Positions 11,954 through 19,250 of a stretch of 19,250 nucleotides of DNA are shown here, piece by piece. Made by a program: the position numbers and the translations under genes. The stretch spans positions 1 through 19,250 of the forward strand of contig JAZSEP010000117.1 in the NCBI GenBank assembly GCA_045531755.1, in the 5' to 3' direction. The DNA comes from UBA11540 sp045531755. Its GTDB lineage: Bacteria > Bacillota > Clostridia > Oscillospirales > Ruminococcaceae. Position 1 is the first letter of the stretch. Every line of letters starts with the position of its first letter. The notes beneath the pieces are model-generated. The model was not told the DNA's origin and searched no databases. It saw only the letters and a program-made list of their open reading frames with translations.

Positions 11954-12982
11954 ATGCAGATGAATTTCCACAGAAAACTCCCCATCCCACAGGATGTGAA
12001 GAAAGAATTTCCGATGACCGAGCGTATGCAAGAGGTCAAGGCGGCCCGCGACGAGAGCATCCGCGCGGTCTTTGACGGCAGATCGGACAAGTTTATCCTT
12101 GTAATCGGCCCGTGCTCCGCCGACCACAGCGAGCCGGTGCTCGAATATATCTCGCGTCTTCGCAGAGTAGAGGAGCAGGTATCAGACAAAATCATAATCA
12201 TTCCACGTATCTACACAAACAAGCCGAGAACCACGGGACAGGGCTATAAGGGAATGCTTCACCAGCCCGACCCTCAGGCAAAGCCCGATATGTACAAGGG
12301 CATCGTTGCCATCCGTAAGCTTCACCTCGAGGCGCTTCGCGACTATGACTTTTCCTGCGCCGACGAGATGCTGTATCCCGAAAACCACCGTTATCTCTCG
12401 GACCTGCTTTCATACGTTGCCGTGGGCGCGCGCTCGGTTGAAAACCAACAGCACCGCCTCACCGCAAGCGGAATAGGCATCCCCGTCGGTATGAAAAACC
12501 CCACGGGCGGCGACCTTGGCGTTATGATGAACTCCATCGTGGCGGCACAGTCAAGCCACACCTTCATCTATCGCGGATGGGAGGTAACGAGCGAGGGCAA
12601 CGCCTATGCACACGCTATACTCCGCGGATACGTCGACTTCACCGGAAGAAGCGCATCCAACTATCACTACGAGGACCTCTTGAGAGTCAGGGAGCTGTAT
12701 GAAAAATCCAACCTTATAAACCCCTCGGTTATCGTAGACACCAACCACAACAACTCCGGCAAGCAGTACCTTGAGCAGATACGTATCGCCAAGGACATCG
12801 TTCACAGCCGTAACCAGAACGCCGATATCAAGAAGCTCGTAAAGGGACTTATGATTGAAAGCTACCTCGAAGACGGCGCGCAAGGCGTGGGCGAGCAGGT
12901 TTTCGGAAAATCCATCACCGACCCCTGTCTTGGTTGGGAAAAGACCGAAAGACTCATTTTCGACATCGCAGAAAAGCTGTAA
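11954..12982 (+). CDS. aroF: 3-deoxy-7-phosphoheptulonate (DAHP) synthase, class I-alpha (AroFGH type)
   Basis: This 342-residue protein catalyses the first step of the shikimate pathway, joining phosphoenolpyruvate and erythrose 4-phosphate. Visible motifs are FILVIGPCSADH (~48-59), PRIYTNKPRTTGQGYKG (~81-97; the PEP-binding KPRT), GARSVENQQHR, and GMKNPTGGD (catalytic Lys). DTNHNNSGK and GLMIESYLEDGAQG (metal ligands) follow. It resembles the E. coli AroG/F/H (I-alpha) type in length and motifs. The start follows an AGAGG SD. It is the first structural gene after the Phe/Tyr attenuator and lies 16 bp before pheA, so expression should rise when Phe or Tyr is short. Whether it is also feedback-inhibited cannot be read here. 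Confidence 0.95.
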   Translation: MQMNFHRKLPIPQDVKKEFPMTERMQEVKAARDESIRAVFDGRSDKFILVIGPCSADHSEPVLEYISRLRRVEEQVSDKIIIIPRIYTNKPRTTGQGYKGMLHQPDPQAKPDMYKGIVAIRKLHLEALRDYDFSCADEMLYPENHRYLSDLLSYVAVGARSVENQQHRLTASGIGIPVGMKNPTGGDLGVMMNSIVAAQSSHTFIYRGWEVTSEGNAYAHAILRGYVDFTGRSASNYHYEDLLRVRELYEKSNLINPSVIVDTNHNNSGKQYLEQIRIAKDIVHSRNQNADIKKLVKGLMIESYLEDGAQGVGEQVFGKSITDPCLGWEKTERLIFDIAEKL

Positions 12983-12998
12983 GTAAGGGTGAATTTAA

Positions 12999-14087
12999 GT
13001 GGCAAATAAGCTTGAAGAGGCAAGGCGCATAATAAACGAAGTCGATTCGCAGATGGCAGAGCTCTTTGTCAAAAGAATGAGAGCCGCCGAGATGGTATAC
13101 GAGCATAAAAAAGAGTTCGGACTGCCTATCTATGACCAAAAAAGAGAAGAAGCGGTAATCGAGAAAAACGCAGCGCTCGTCGAGGACGAAACGATAAAGG
13201 GCTACTATATCGATTATCTCAAAAACGTTATGCAGGTGTCCCGCGCCTATCAGCACCGTATGCAGAGCGGGCTGAAGGTTGCATACAGCGGAGTAGAGGG
13301 CGCTTTCGCACATATCGCGGCAGGCAGAATATTCCCGCAAGCCAACAGGATTTCGCACAGCGATTTCAAGGCGGCGTATAAAGCGGTGGAAAACGGCGAT
13401 TGTGACGTTGCGGTGCTTCCCATCGAGAACAGCTATGCAGGCGAGGTCGGACAGACCCTTGACCTCATCTTCTCGGGCTCGCTTCACATCAACGGAATCT
13501 ATGAGCTCGAAATCCGCCAAAACCTCCTCGGCATCCCCGGGGCGACGGTGGAGGATATAAAAAAGGTAATAAGTCATCCGCAGGCGCTCAGCCAGAGCCA
13601 CGAATACATAAAAATGCGAGGCTTTGAAGCCGAGGAAGCCAACAACACCGCGCTCGCGGCAAAGTCGGTTGCAGAGGCAAAGGATAGGTCTTTGGGCGCT
13701 ATTGCAAGCGTCGAAACCGCAGAGCTCTACGGGCTCAAGGTAATCGAAGCCAACATCAACAAGAGCGCGGAAAACACCACTCGCTTCGTGGTGCTGTCCA
13801 AGGTCGGAGCAAGCACTCCCGTGCTGTCAAACACCGTCCTGATGCTCACCGTAAAGCACGAGGTCGGCTCTCTTGCAAACGCCGTTAATATAATCGGACG
13901 GCACGGCTACAATATGACCGCACTCCGCAGCAGACCGATGAAAAAGCACTCCTGGCAGTACTATTTCTATATAGAAATCGACGGCACTGTTGACTCCGAG
14001 AACGGACAAAGGATGCTCGAGGAGCTCAAAAACGTTTGCGACAAGCTGAAGGTCGCAGGAACCTTCGCCCCACACACAGAGATATAA
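12999..14087 (+). CDS. pheA: Bifunctional chorismate mutase / prephenate dehydratase (P-protein)
   Basis: This 362-residue protein starts at GTG 12999, preceded by AAGGGTGA. Residues ~1-88 are an AroQ-type chorismate mutase (INEVDSQMAELFVKRMRAAE, YEHKKEFGLPIYDQKRE). Residues ~92-268 are prephenate dehydratase: VAYSGVEGAFAH, VLPIENSYAGEVGQTLDLI, VISHPQALSQ and the catalytic TTRFVVLS (Thr near 259). Residues ~275-355 are an ACT domain (EVGSLANAVNIIGRHGYNMTALRSRP), the usual site for phenylalanine feedback inhibition. RSRP replaces the common ESRP. It converts chorismate to phenylpyruvate, one transamination away from phenylalanine. It is co-transcribed with the DAHP synthase under the Phe/Tyr attenuator and followed by a strong terminator. 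Confidence 0.96.
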   Translation: MANKLEEARRIINEVDSQMAELFVKRMRAAEMVYEHKKEFGLPIYDQKREEAVIEKNAALVEDETIKGYYIDYLKNVMQVSRAYQHRMQSGLKVAYSGVEGAFAHIAAGRIFPQANRISHSDFKAAYKAVENGDCDVAVLPIENSYAGEVGQTLDLIFSGSLHINGIYELEIRQNLLGIPGATVEDIKKVISHPQALSQSHEYIKMRGFEAEEANNTALAAKSVAEAKDRSLGAIASVETAELYGLKVIEANINKSAENTTRFVVLSKVGASTPVLSNTVLMLTVKHEVGSLANAVNIIGRHGYNMTALRSRPMKKHSWQYYFYIEIDGTVDSENGQRMLEELKNVCDKLKVAGTFAPHTEI

Positions 14088-14088
14088 C

Positions 14089-14119
14089 AAAAACGCACCT
14101 TTTTAAAGGTGCGTTTTTT
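14089..14119. terminator. Bidirectional terminator between pheA and the MATE gene
   Basis: There is a 13-bp perfect stem, 14089-14101 with 14106-14118 (AAAAACGCACCTT arm), with a 4-nt loop and T/A runs on both sides. Its end overlaps the stop codon of the convergent MATE gene. Confidence 0.9.
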
Positions 14120-15476
14120 ATGCTTTTTTGTCGAAGTTGTGAATCCAGTCTGCCTTTAAGAAGTAAATCAAAAAGATTGTCGAGCTGAGCGTCCAGGTGA
14201 TTGGATATGCCCAGGAAATCGTTGTGAGCTCGTTTACGAACTTAAGCGCGATGGTTATGTAGGTCACGCGGATAAGACACCAGCAGGCGAGCATCGTAAA
14301 CATCGGAACGGTCGGTTTTCCTGCACCTCGCATAATTGCTGCAATGCAATGCGAGAACGCCAAAAGGCAGAAGAACAGGCAGATGGTTCTCATATGCTGT
14401 GTGCCGAAGTCTATTGACTCCTGTGTGTCGGTGAAAAGCCCGATGAGCTGTGGCGCAAAAGCGTAGGACAGTACGGCAACAACCTCCGCCATAATACAGC
14501 TGCAGGCGATGCCAAAGCCCACGCCCTTTTTCACGCGGTCGTGTTTTCCTGCGCCGAGGTTCTGACCCACGAAGGTGGAGAGCGCCTGCGTAAAGCAGGT
14601 GACAGGCAGAAACGCAAAGCCCTCAAGCTTGGAATAGGAACCGCAGCCTGCCATAGCGGCCTTTCCAAAGCTGTTGATGTTTGTCTGCACGAACACGTTT
14701 GCAAGGGCAATAACGCTGTTCTGCACGCCCGAGGGCAGCCCGTAGCGGACAATCTCGACAAGACTTTGCTTGTCAAAGCGCACCTCTCGGAGATTCACGC
14801 GGTAGGGGGTGTCGTGGCGGATGAGGTGGATAAAGCACAACAGCGCGCTGATACCCTGTGAAATGGTTGTTGCAAGCGCCGCCGCGCCAACTCCAAATCC
14901 GAGCACTGCAACGAACAGCATATCCAGAAGAACGTTAACTCCCGTGGAGAACATCAGATAGTACAAGGGGTGCCTGCTGTCGCCGACAGCGTGGAGAATA
15001 CCCACGAAGATATTATACATAACCGTGAAAATCGCACCGCAGAAATACCACCTGAAATAGCTGATGGACTGCGGCAAAACCTCTGCCGGTGTACCCATCC
15101 AACGAAGGATGGTCGGGGTGAAGACGACGCCGACTATCGTCAGCAGAATTCCCGTCACCATACCAAAGGCGATTGCCGTATGTATAGCCTTTCGCATCGG
15201 GACGTAGTCCTCGGCACCGTAAAGTCGCGCGATGACGATACCTGCACCCATAGCGACGCCGTTGAAGAAGCTGACCATCAAAAAGATGAGGCTTCCCGAA
15301 GAGCTAACCGCCGCCAGCGCCTCGTCGCCGATGTAGTTGCCAACCCACCACGAGTCAAAGGCGTTATAAAATTGTTGAAACACGTTTCCGAGGAAGACGG
15401 GCATGGCAAAAAGCAACATACCCTTCCAGATTGAGCCCTCGGTCAAGGACAAACGCTGTTGATTCAAGCGGTACAC
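14118..15476 (-). CDS. MATE-family efflux transporter
   Basis: This 452-residue protein is a typical MATE with about twelve hydrophobic segments. The hallmark N-terminus is LTEGSIWKGMLLFAMPVFLGNVFQQFYNAFDSWWVG. It continues GDEALAAVSSSGSLIF, later GLPSGVQNSVIALANVFVQTNIN, and FVGQNLGAGKHDRVKKG. MATE proteins export cationic drugs or metabolites in exchange for sodium or protons across the cytoplasmic membrane; the substrate is unknown. The start is a GTG at 15476 with only a weak purine-rich SD (AGAAAGAAG). It lies 15 bp downstream of sdaA on the same strand, so it is probably the last gene of the pflB-pflA-sdaA run. Confidence 0.93.
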   Translation of the reverse strand: MYRLNQQRLSLTEGSIWKGMLLFAMPVFLGNVFQQFYNAFDSWWVGNYIGDEALAAVSSSGSLIFLMVSFFNGVAMGAGIVIARLYGAEDYVPMRKAIHTAIAFGMVTGILLTIVGVVFTPTILRWMGTPAEVLPQSISYFRWYFCGAIFTVMYNIFVGILHAVGDSRHPLYYLMFSTGVNVLLDMLFVAVLGFGVGAAALATTISQGISALLCFIHLIRHDTPYRVNLREVRFDKQSLVEIVRYGLPSGVQNSVIALANVFVQTNINSFGKAAMAGCGSYSKLEGFAFLPVTCFTQALSTFVGQNLGAGKHDRVKKGVGFGIACSCIMAEVVAVLSYAFAPQLIGLFTDTQESIDFGTQHMRTICLFFCLLAFSHCIAAIMRGAGKPTVPMFTMLACWCLIRVTYITIALKFVNELTTISWAYPITWTLSSTIFLIYFLKADWIHNFDKKA

Positions 15477-15491
15477 TTCTTTCTGTAAACG

Positions 15492-16694
15492 TTACTTGTT
15501 TTCATAGAGCTTTGCAAGACCGCCCTCGGAGGTTTCGCGGTAGAGATGGGAGAGGTCCTTGCCTGTCTGGTACATTGTTTCGACCACTACGTCAAACGAT
15601 ACCTTTCGGCTTGAATAGAGGAAGTTAGATAGGCTCAGCGCGTTTATCGCGCGCATTGCGGCAACGGCGTTGCGCTCTATACAGGGAATCTGTACCAGCC
15701 CGCAAACAGGGTCACAGGTCAGCCCCAGATGATGCTCCATCGCAACCTCTGCGGCATATTCAATCTGGTCGATGCCCATCTCAAAGAGCTCACACAGCGC
15801 GGCAGAAGCCATACTGCACGCGGTTCCGATTTCGGCCTGGCAGCCGCATTCGGCACCGCTGACCGAAGCGTTTGTGCTGACAATGTTGCCCACAAGTCCT
15901 GCAACCGCGAGAGCGCGGATTATGTCGTCATCGGAAAACTTGTTCTTCTCCTGCATATACTTGAGCACCGCAGGAACAACTCCGCACGCACCACAGGTGG
16001 GCGCGGTAACGATAACCGAGCAGTCGGCATTCTGTTCGCTGACCGCAAAGGCGTATGCGCACACAAGTCGGTTTTCGCGTGTTTGCGGACTCTCGTCAAT
16101 GTGCTTTTGGTTGTACAAAAACTGCGCCTTGCGCTCAACCTCAAGTCCGCCGGGGAGGGTGCCCGTCTTGGAAAGACCCTCGGAAATCGCGTTTTGCATC
16201 GTCTGCCAGACGGAGTATAAAAACGCCTTTATTTCTTCGCCCTCGTGCTCGAAAACGTAGTCGGAAAGACGGATGTTTCTCGATTTGCAGAGGTCGGAAA
16301 TCTCTGAAAAGGTTTTTTCGTTGTATAGCTTTTTCGGGGGAGAAATTTTGTCGTCGTCGGTGCGTATCTCGCCGCCGCCAATGCTGTAGAAGCGCTTTCT
16401 GCCAAGCTCCTTGCCGTCCTTGAAGGCAATAAAATCAAGGGTGTTCGGATGCTCGTCGGTGGGCGTTTCGGTGTCCCAGACAATCTCGGTTTCAACCCCT
16501 GTAAGCATCTCGGCAATCGCCCTGTCGGTGCCGTGTCCCTTGCCCGTTTTCGCAAGCGAGCCGTAGAGGATGACCTTTATGAAATCCGCCGTGCCAAACT
16601 CGGCAAAAAACCTTTCCGCCGCAAAGGACGGACCCATAGTGTGCGAACTCGACGGACCGATACCGGTTTTGAAGATGTTTTTGATGGAAAGCAT
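15492..16694 (-). CDS. sdaA: L-serine dehydratase (iron-sulfur type, single chain)
   Basis: This is 400 residues from the ATG at 16694, which has a strong AGAGGTGA SD. An upstream in-frame ATG adds 11 residues without an SD. It deaminates L-serine to pyruvate and ammonia using a [4Fe-4S] cluster. The N-terminal beta domain has the substrate motif GPSSSHTMGP (residues 13-22) and AKTGKGHGTDRA. The C-terminal alpha domain has APTCGACGVVPAVL, GAECGCQAEIGTACSMA and GLTCDPVCGLVQIPCIERN, which hold the cysteines expected for the cluster. It is somewhat shorter than the ~455-residue E. coli SdaA. It lies 33 bp after pflA on the same strand, which makes sense because its product pyruvate is the substrate of pyruvate formate-lyase. 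Confidence 0.95.
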   Translation of the reverse strand: MLSIKNIFKTGIGPSSSHTMGPSFAAERFFAEFGTADFIKVILYGSLAKTGKGHGTDRAIAEMLTGVETEIVWDTETPTDEHPNTLDFIAFKDGKELGRKRFYSIGGGEIRTDDDKISPPKKLYNEKTFSEISDLCKSRNIRLSDYVFEHEGEEIKAFLYSVWQTMQNAISEGLSKTGTLPGGLEVERKAQFLYNQKHIDESPQTRENRLVCAYAFAVSEQNADCSVIVTAPTCGACGVVPAVLKYMQEKNKFSDDDIIRALAVAGLVGNIVSTNASVSGAECGCQAEIGTACSMASAALCELFEMGIDQIEYAAEVAMEHHLGLTCDPVCGLVQIPCIERNAVAAMRAINALSLSNFLYSSRKVSFDVVVETMYQTGKDLSHLYRETSEGGLAKLYENK

Positions 16695-16727
16695 ATTATC
16701 ACCTCTTGAAGATGGTATACCGTGCAA

Positions 16728-17429
16728 CTATTCGATTTCCTTCTTGAGAGTTTCCATAGCCTCTTTCGTCGGCTCGGGGATATCGGCAAAGGGAAATGCA
16801 ATGCCAAGACTGTCATACTTCACCTGACAGATTTTTCTAAACGGCAGAAGCTCGACTTTGTCAACACAGGGGTGAGCGTCTGCCACCTCTTTGAGCGCGC
16901 GGATGCTCATAATATCGTCGTTTTTCGTTGGGATAATCACCTGTCGCAGAGTGGTGGGGATATTCTTTTCTTGGAGAAGCTCCAAAAACTTCAGAACAAC
17001 CTCAATCGAGCAACCCACGTTTTCGCGATAGAGCTCGTCGGTTGTGTATTTATAGTCGAGTAACACGCGGTCACATTCGTCAAGAAGGGAAATTACAGCG
17101 TCGTTTATAACGCTTCCCGAGGTGTCAAGACAGGTGTTTAGCCCCTCTTTGTGACAGAGCGAAAAAACCTCTCTCGCAAACTCAGCCTGCAACAGAGGCT
17201 CACCGCCCGAAAGGGTGATACCGCCCTCGGCGCCAAAATATTCTCTATACCTCAAAGCCTCTGTGACGATTTCCTGCGCGGTGTATTCGCGCCCGCCCGA
17301 AATCGCGTGGGTGTCGGGGTTGTGGCAGCATCTGCAACGGAGATTGCACCCCTGCAAAAACACCACAAACCTCACTCCCGGACCGTCAAGAGTGCCGAGG
17401 GTTTGTATCGAATGAACTTTTCCTGTCAT
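16728..17429 (-). CDS. pflA: Pyruvate formate-lyase activating enzyme (radical SAM)
   Basis: This 233-residue protein installs the glycyl radical on PflB using S-adenosylmethionine and a [4Fe-4S] cluster. It shows GTLDGPGVRFVVFLQGCNLR, then the cluster motif C-x3-C-x2-C in GCNLRCRCCHNPDT. The residue before the third Cys, usually aromatic in this motif, is Cys here. ITLSGGEPLLQAEF is the GGE SAM-binding motif. LDTSG, LLDYKYTTDE and RQVIIPTKND follow as in the family. Its ATG overlaps the pflB stop by 4 bases (ATGA), so the pair is translationally coupled. Confidence 0.96.
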   Translation of the reverse strand: MTGKVHSIQTLGTLDGPGVRFVVFLQGCNLRCRCCHNPDTHAISGGREYTAQEIVTEALRYREYFGAEGGITLSGGEPLLQAEFAREVFSLCHKEGLNTCLDTSGSVINDAVISLLDECDRVLLDYKYTTDELYRENVGCSIEVVLKFLELLQEKNIPTTLRQVIIPTKNDDIMSIRALKEVADAHPCVDKVELLPFRKICQVKYDSLGIAFPFADIPEPTKEAMETLKKEIE

Positions 17430-19250
17430 ACGGTTTCGTGGAAGGTACGGCTGATGACCTCGCGCTGCTGCTCTCTCGAGAGCTTGTGGAAGTTGACGGC
17501 ATATCCCGAAACACGAATGGTGAGATTAGGATAAGCCTCGGGGTCCTCGTACGCCTTCATCAAGGTTTCGCGGTTAAGAACGTTCACGTTGATGTGGTGC
17601 GCCTTCTTCGCGAAATATCCGTCAAGTATGGTAACGAGATTATCCACACGCTCGCCGTCATCTCTGCCGAGAGCCTCGGGAGTAATCGAGAAGGTGTTGG
17701 AGATTCCGTCACGGCAATCGTCATAGCTGAGTTTCGCAACGGAGTTGAGGGAAGCGAGCGCACCTTTTTCCTCGCGGTTGTGCATCGGGTTTGCACCCGG
17801 CGCAAACGGCTCGCATGCTCTTCTGCCGTCGGGGGTAGAGGCGGTGTTCTTGCCGTACATAACGTTGGAGGTTATGGTGAGCACCGACAAAGTGTGTACA
17901 GCGTTTCTGTAGGTCGGTGTCTTTCTCAGCTCGGTGATAACGCGGTGGGTCATATCCTTTGCAATAAGGTCAACGCGGTCGTCGTCGTTTCCGAATTTGG
18001 GGAAGTCGCCCTCGGTTTCAAATTCGGTGATAAAACCGCTCAAATCTTTTATCGGGGTAACTCGGGCATATTTGATAGCACTCAGTGAATCGGCAACAAC
18101 CGAAAGACCTGCAACACCAAACGCCATAAATCTCTCGACCTCTGTGTCGTGGAGCGCCATCTGCGTCTTTTCATAGGCGTATTTGTCGTGCATATAGTGG
18201 ATTACGTTCATGGTGTTGACGTACAGGTGGCTCAGCCACTCGATATACACCTGAAAACGCTCCATAACGCTGTCAAAATCAAGGGTAGTCATAACCGGCA
18301 TCTGCGGACCTATGTGCATACCGCTCGAGGTGTCGTAACCGCCGTTTATTGCAATCAAAAGAAGCTTTGCAAGGTTGCATCTCGCGCCAAAGAACTGCAT
18401 CTGTTTGCCGATTTTCATTGCGGAAACACAGCAGGCAATAGCATAGTCGTCGCCGTAAATCGGGCGCATAAGGTCGTCGTTTTCATACTGAATGGAATCG
18501 GTGTCCTTGGAAACCTTTGCGCAGAATTTTTTAAACGCCTCGGGCAGAGCGCTCGACCACAGGATAGTGAGGTTGGGCTCGGGGGAAGAACCGAGGGTGT
18601 AGAGGGTGTTGAGGATTCTGAAGCTCGACTTGGAAACGAGCGTTCTTCCGTCCTCGCCCATACCGCCGACCGCCTCGGTGATCCACATGGGGTCGCCGCC
18701 GAACAGCTCGTTGTATTCGGGGGTGCGCAGGTGGCGTGCCAAACGAAGCTTGATGACGAAATCGTCGATCAGCTCCTGTGCCTCGACCTCGGTGAGAAGG
18801 CCGCGCGCGATGTCGCGCTCAATATAGATATCGAAGAAGGTGGCAACACGGCCGAGCGACATGGCGGCGCCGTTTTGCTCCTTGATGGCGCCGAGATATC
18901 CGAAATAAGTCCACTGAATGGCCTCGCGCGCATCCTTGGCGGGCTCGCTGATGTCAAAGCCGTAAAGAGCCGCCATCTCCTTTAAGTAGCCGAGGAAGGT
19001 GATCTGGCGGTACAGCTCCTCGTCAAGACGGATGTTTTCGGTGTCAAAGGGCTTGTCCGCGAGGGCGGCCTTGTCGCGCTTCTTTTCTTCGATCAGACGG
19101 TCAACGCCGTAAAGCGCCACCCGACGGTAGTCGCCGATGATACGGCCGCGGCCGTATGCGTCGGGAAGACCTGTGATGACGTGGCACTTGCGCGCGGCGC
19201 GCATCTCGTCGGTATAGGCGCGGAATACGCCGTCGTTGTGGGTGGTGCGG
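17426..19250 (-). CDS. pflB: Formate C-acetyltransferase (pyruvate formate-lyase), 5'-partial
   Basis: The reading frame is open to the right edge. The residues before the first in-window ATG (THNDGVFRAYTDE) match the family, so the true start is outside, with roughly 130-150 N-terminal residues missing. It cleaves pyruvate with CoA to acetyl-CoA and formate by a glycyl-radical mechanism in the anaerobic cytoplasm. It shows TGLPDAYGRGRIIGDYRRV, the catalytic Cys-Cys pair in IACCVSAM (codons at 18431-18433 and 18428-18430), and GKQMQFFGAR. The radical-bearing glycine is in RVSGYAV (codon 17504-17506) near the C-terminus. It is followed with a 4-base overlap by its activase. Its promoter lies outside the window. 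Confidence 0.97.
   Translation of the reverse strand, partial: RTTHNDGVFRAYTDEMRAARKCHVITGLPDAYGRGRIIGDYRRVALYGVDRLIEEKKRDKAALADKPFDTENIRLDEELYRQITFLGYLKEMAALYGFDISEPAKDAREAIQWTYFGYLGAIKEQNGAAMSLGRVATFFDIYIERDIARGLLTEVEAQELIDDFVIKLRLARHLRTPEYNELFGGDPMWITEAVGGMGEDGRTLVSKSSFRILNTLYTLGSSPEPNLTILWSSALPEAFKKFCAKVSKDTDSIQYENDDLMRPIYGDDYAIACCVSAMKIGKQMQFFGARCNLAKLLLIAINGGYDTSSGMHIGPQMPVMTTLDFDSVMERFQVYIEWLSHLYVNTMNVIHYMHDKYAYEKTQMALHDTEVERFMAFGVAGLSVVADSLSAIKYARVTPIKDLSGFITEFETEGDFPKFGNDDDRVDLIAKDMTHRVITELRKTPTYRNAVHTLSVLTITSNVMYGKNTASTPDGRRACEPFAPGANPMHNREEKGALASLNSVAKLSYDDCRDGISNTFSITPEALGRDDGERVDNLVTILDGYFAKKAHHINVNVLNRETLMKAYEDPEAYPNLTIRVSGYAVNFHKLSREQQREVISRTFHETV

Noticed and set aside
15729..16260. 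Two plus-strand open frames opposite sdaA
   Set aside because: They overlap each other and the well-supported serine dehydratase gene; no motifs.
18149..18985. 278-codon plus-strand open frame opposite pflB
   Set aside because: It mirrors the strongly conserved pflB coding sequence and shows no family pattern or ribosome-binding site.

Overview
The window looks like a chromosomal segment of an anaerobic, spore-forming member of the Clostridia, probably a gut Oscillospiraceae/Ruminococcaceae-type organism. The evidence is a spore membrane protein (SpoVAC) behind a sigma-G-like promoter, pyruvate formate-lyase with its activase, a secreted modular GH5 glycosidase, strong Shine-Dalgarno (SD) sites, and many sigma-A promoters with 17-bp spacers. 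The taxonomic placement is an inference; no rRNA or tRNA gene is visible.

Layout. 1-2229 is the 3' part of a large secreted GH5 glycosidase (5' end outside the window). 2315-5222 is a tightly overlapping four-gene operon: GNAT acetyltransferase, PqqD-like protein, SipW-like S24/S26 peptidase and an ABC exporter. This is peptide-maturation and export machinery without a visible precursor. 5224-7010 holds small genes: a Ser/Thr/Pro-rich lipoprotein, a universal-stress-like protein, a DUF3006-type protein with a probable CTG start, and a small Cys/Asp-rich membrane protein. 7075-8748 is the housekeeping pair prs-pth. 8787-10093 is a divergent amidase/spoVAC pair.

10094-11712 is the accessory part. 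An AT-rich orphan gene lies between intact spoVAC and a second, 95%-identical copy of only the spoVAC 3' end. A REP-like nested palindrome follows, then a divergent ribbon-helix-helix/SLOG gene pair sharing a short intergenic region with a palindrome.

11718-14119 is a phenylalanine/tyrosine biosynthesis operon: DAHP synthase, then bifunctional chorismate mutase-prephenate dehydratase. It is preceded by a strong promoter, a 23-codon leader peptide with the run Phe-Tyr-Tyr-Tyr-Tyr-Phe, and mutually exclusive antiterminator and terminator hairpins. This is a ribosome-mediated attenuator and the most striking regulatory element here.

14118-19250 (minus strand) is a run pflB-pflA-sdaA-MATE with short gaps. 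Serine dehydratase makes pyruvate, and pyruvate formate-lyase, activated by the radical-SAM activase, splits it to acetyl-CoA and formate. pflB is cut by the right window edge.
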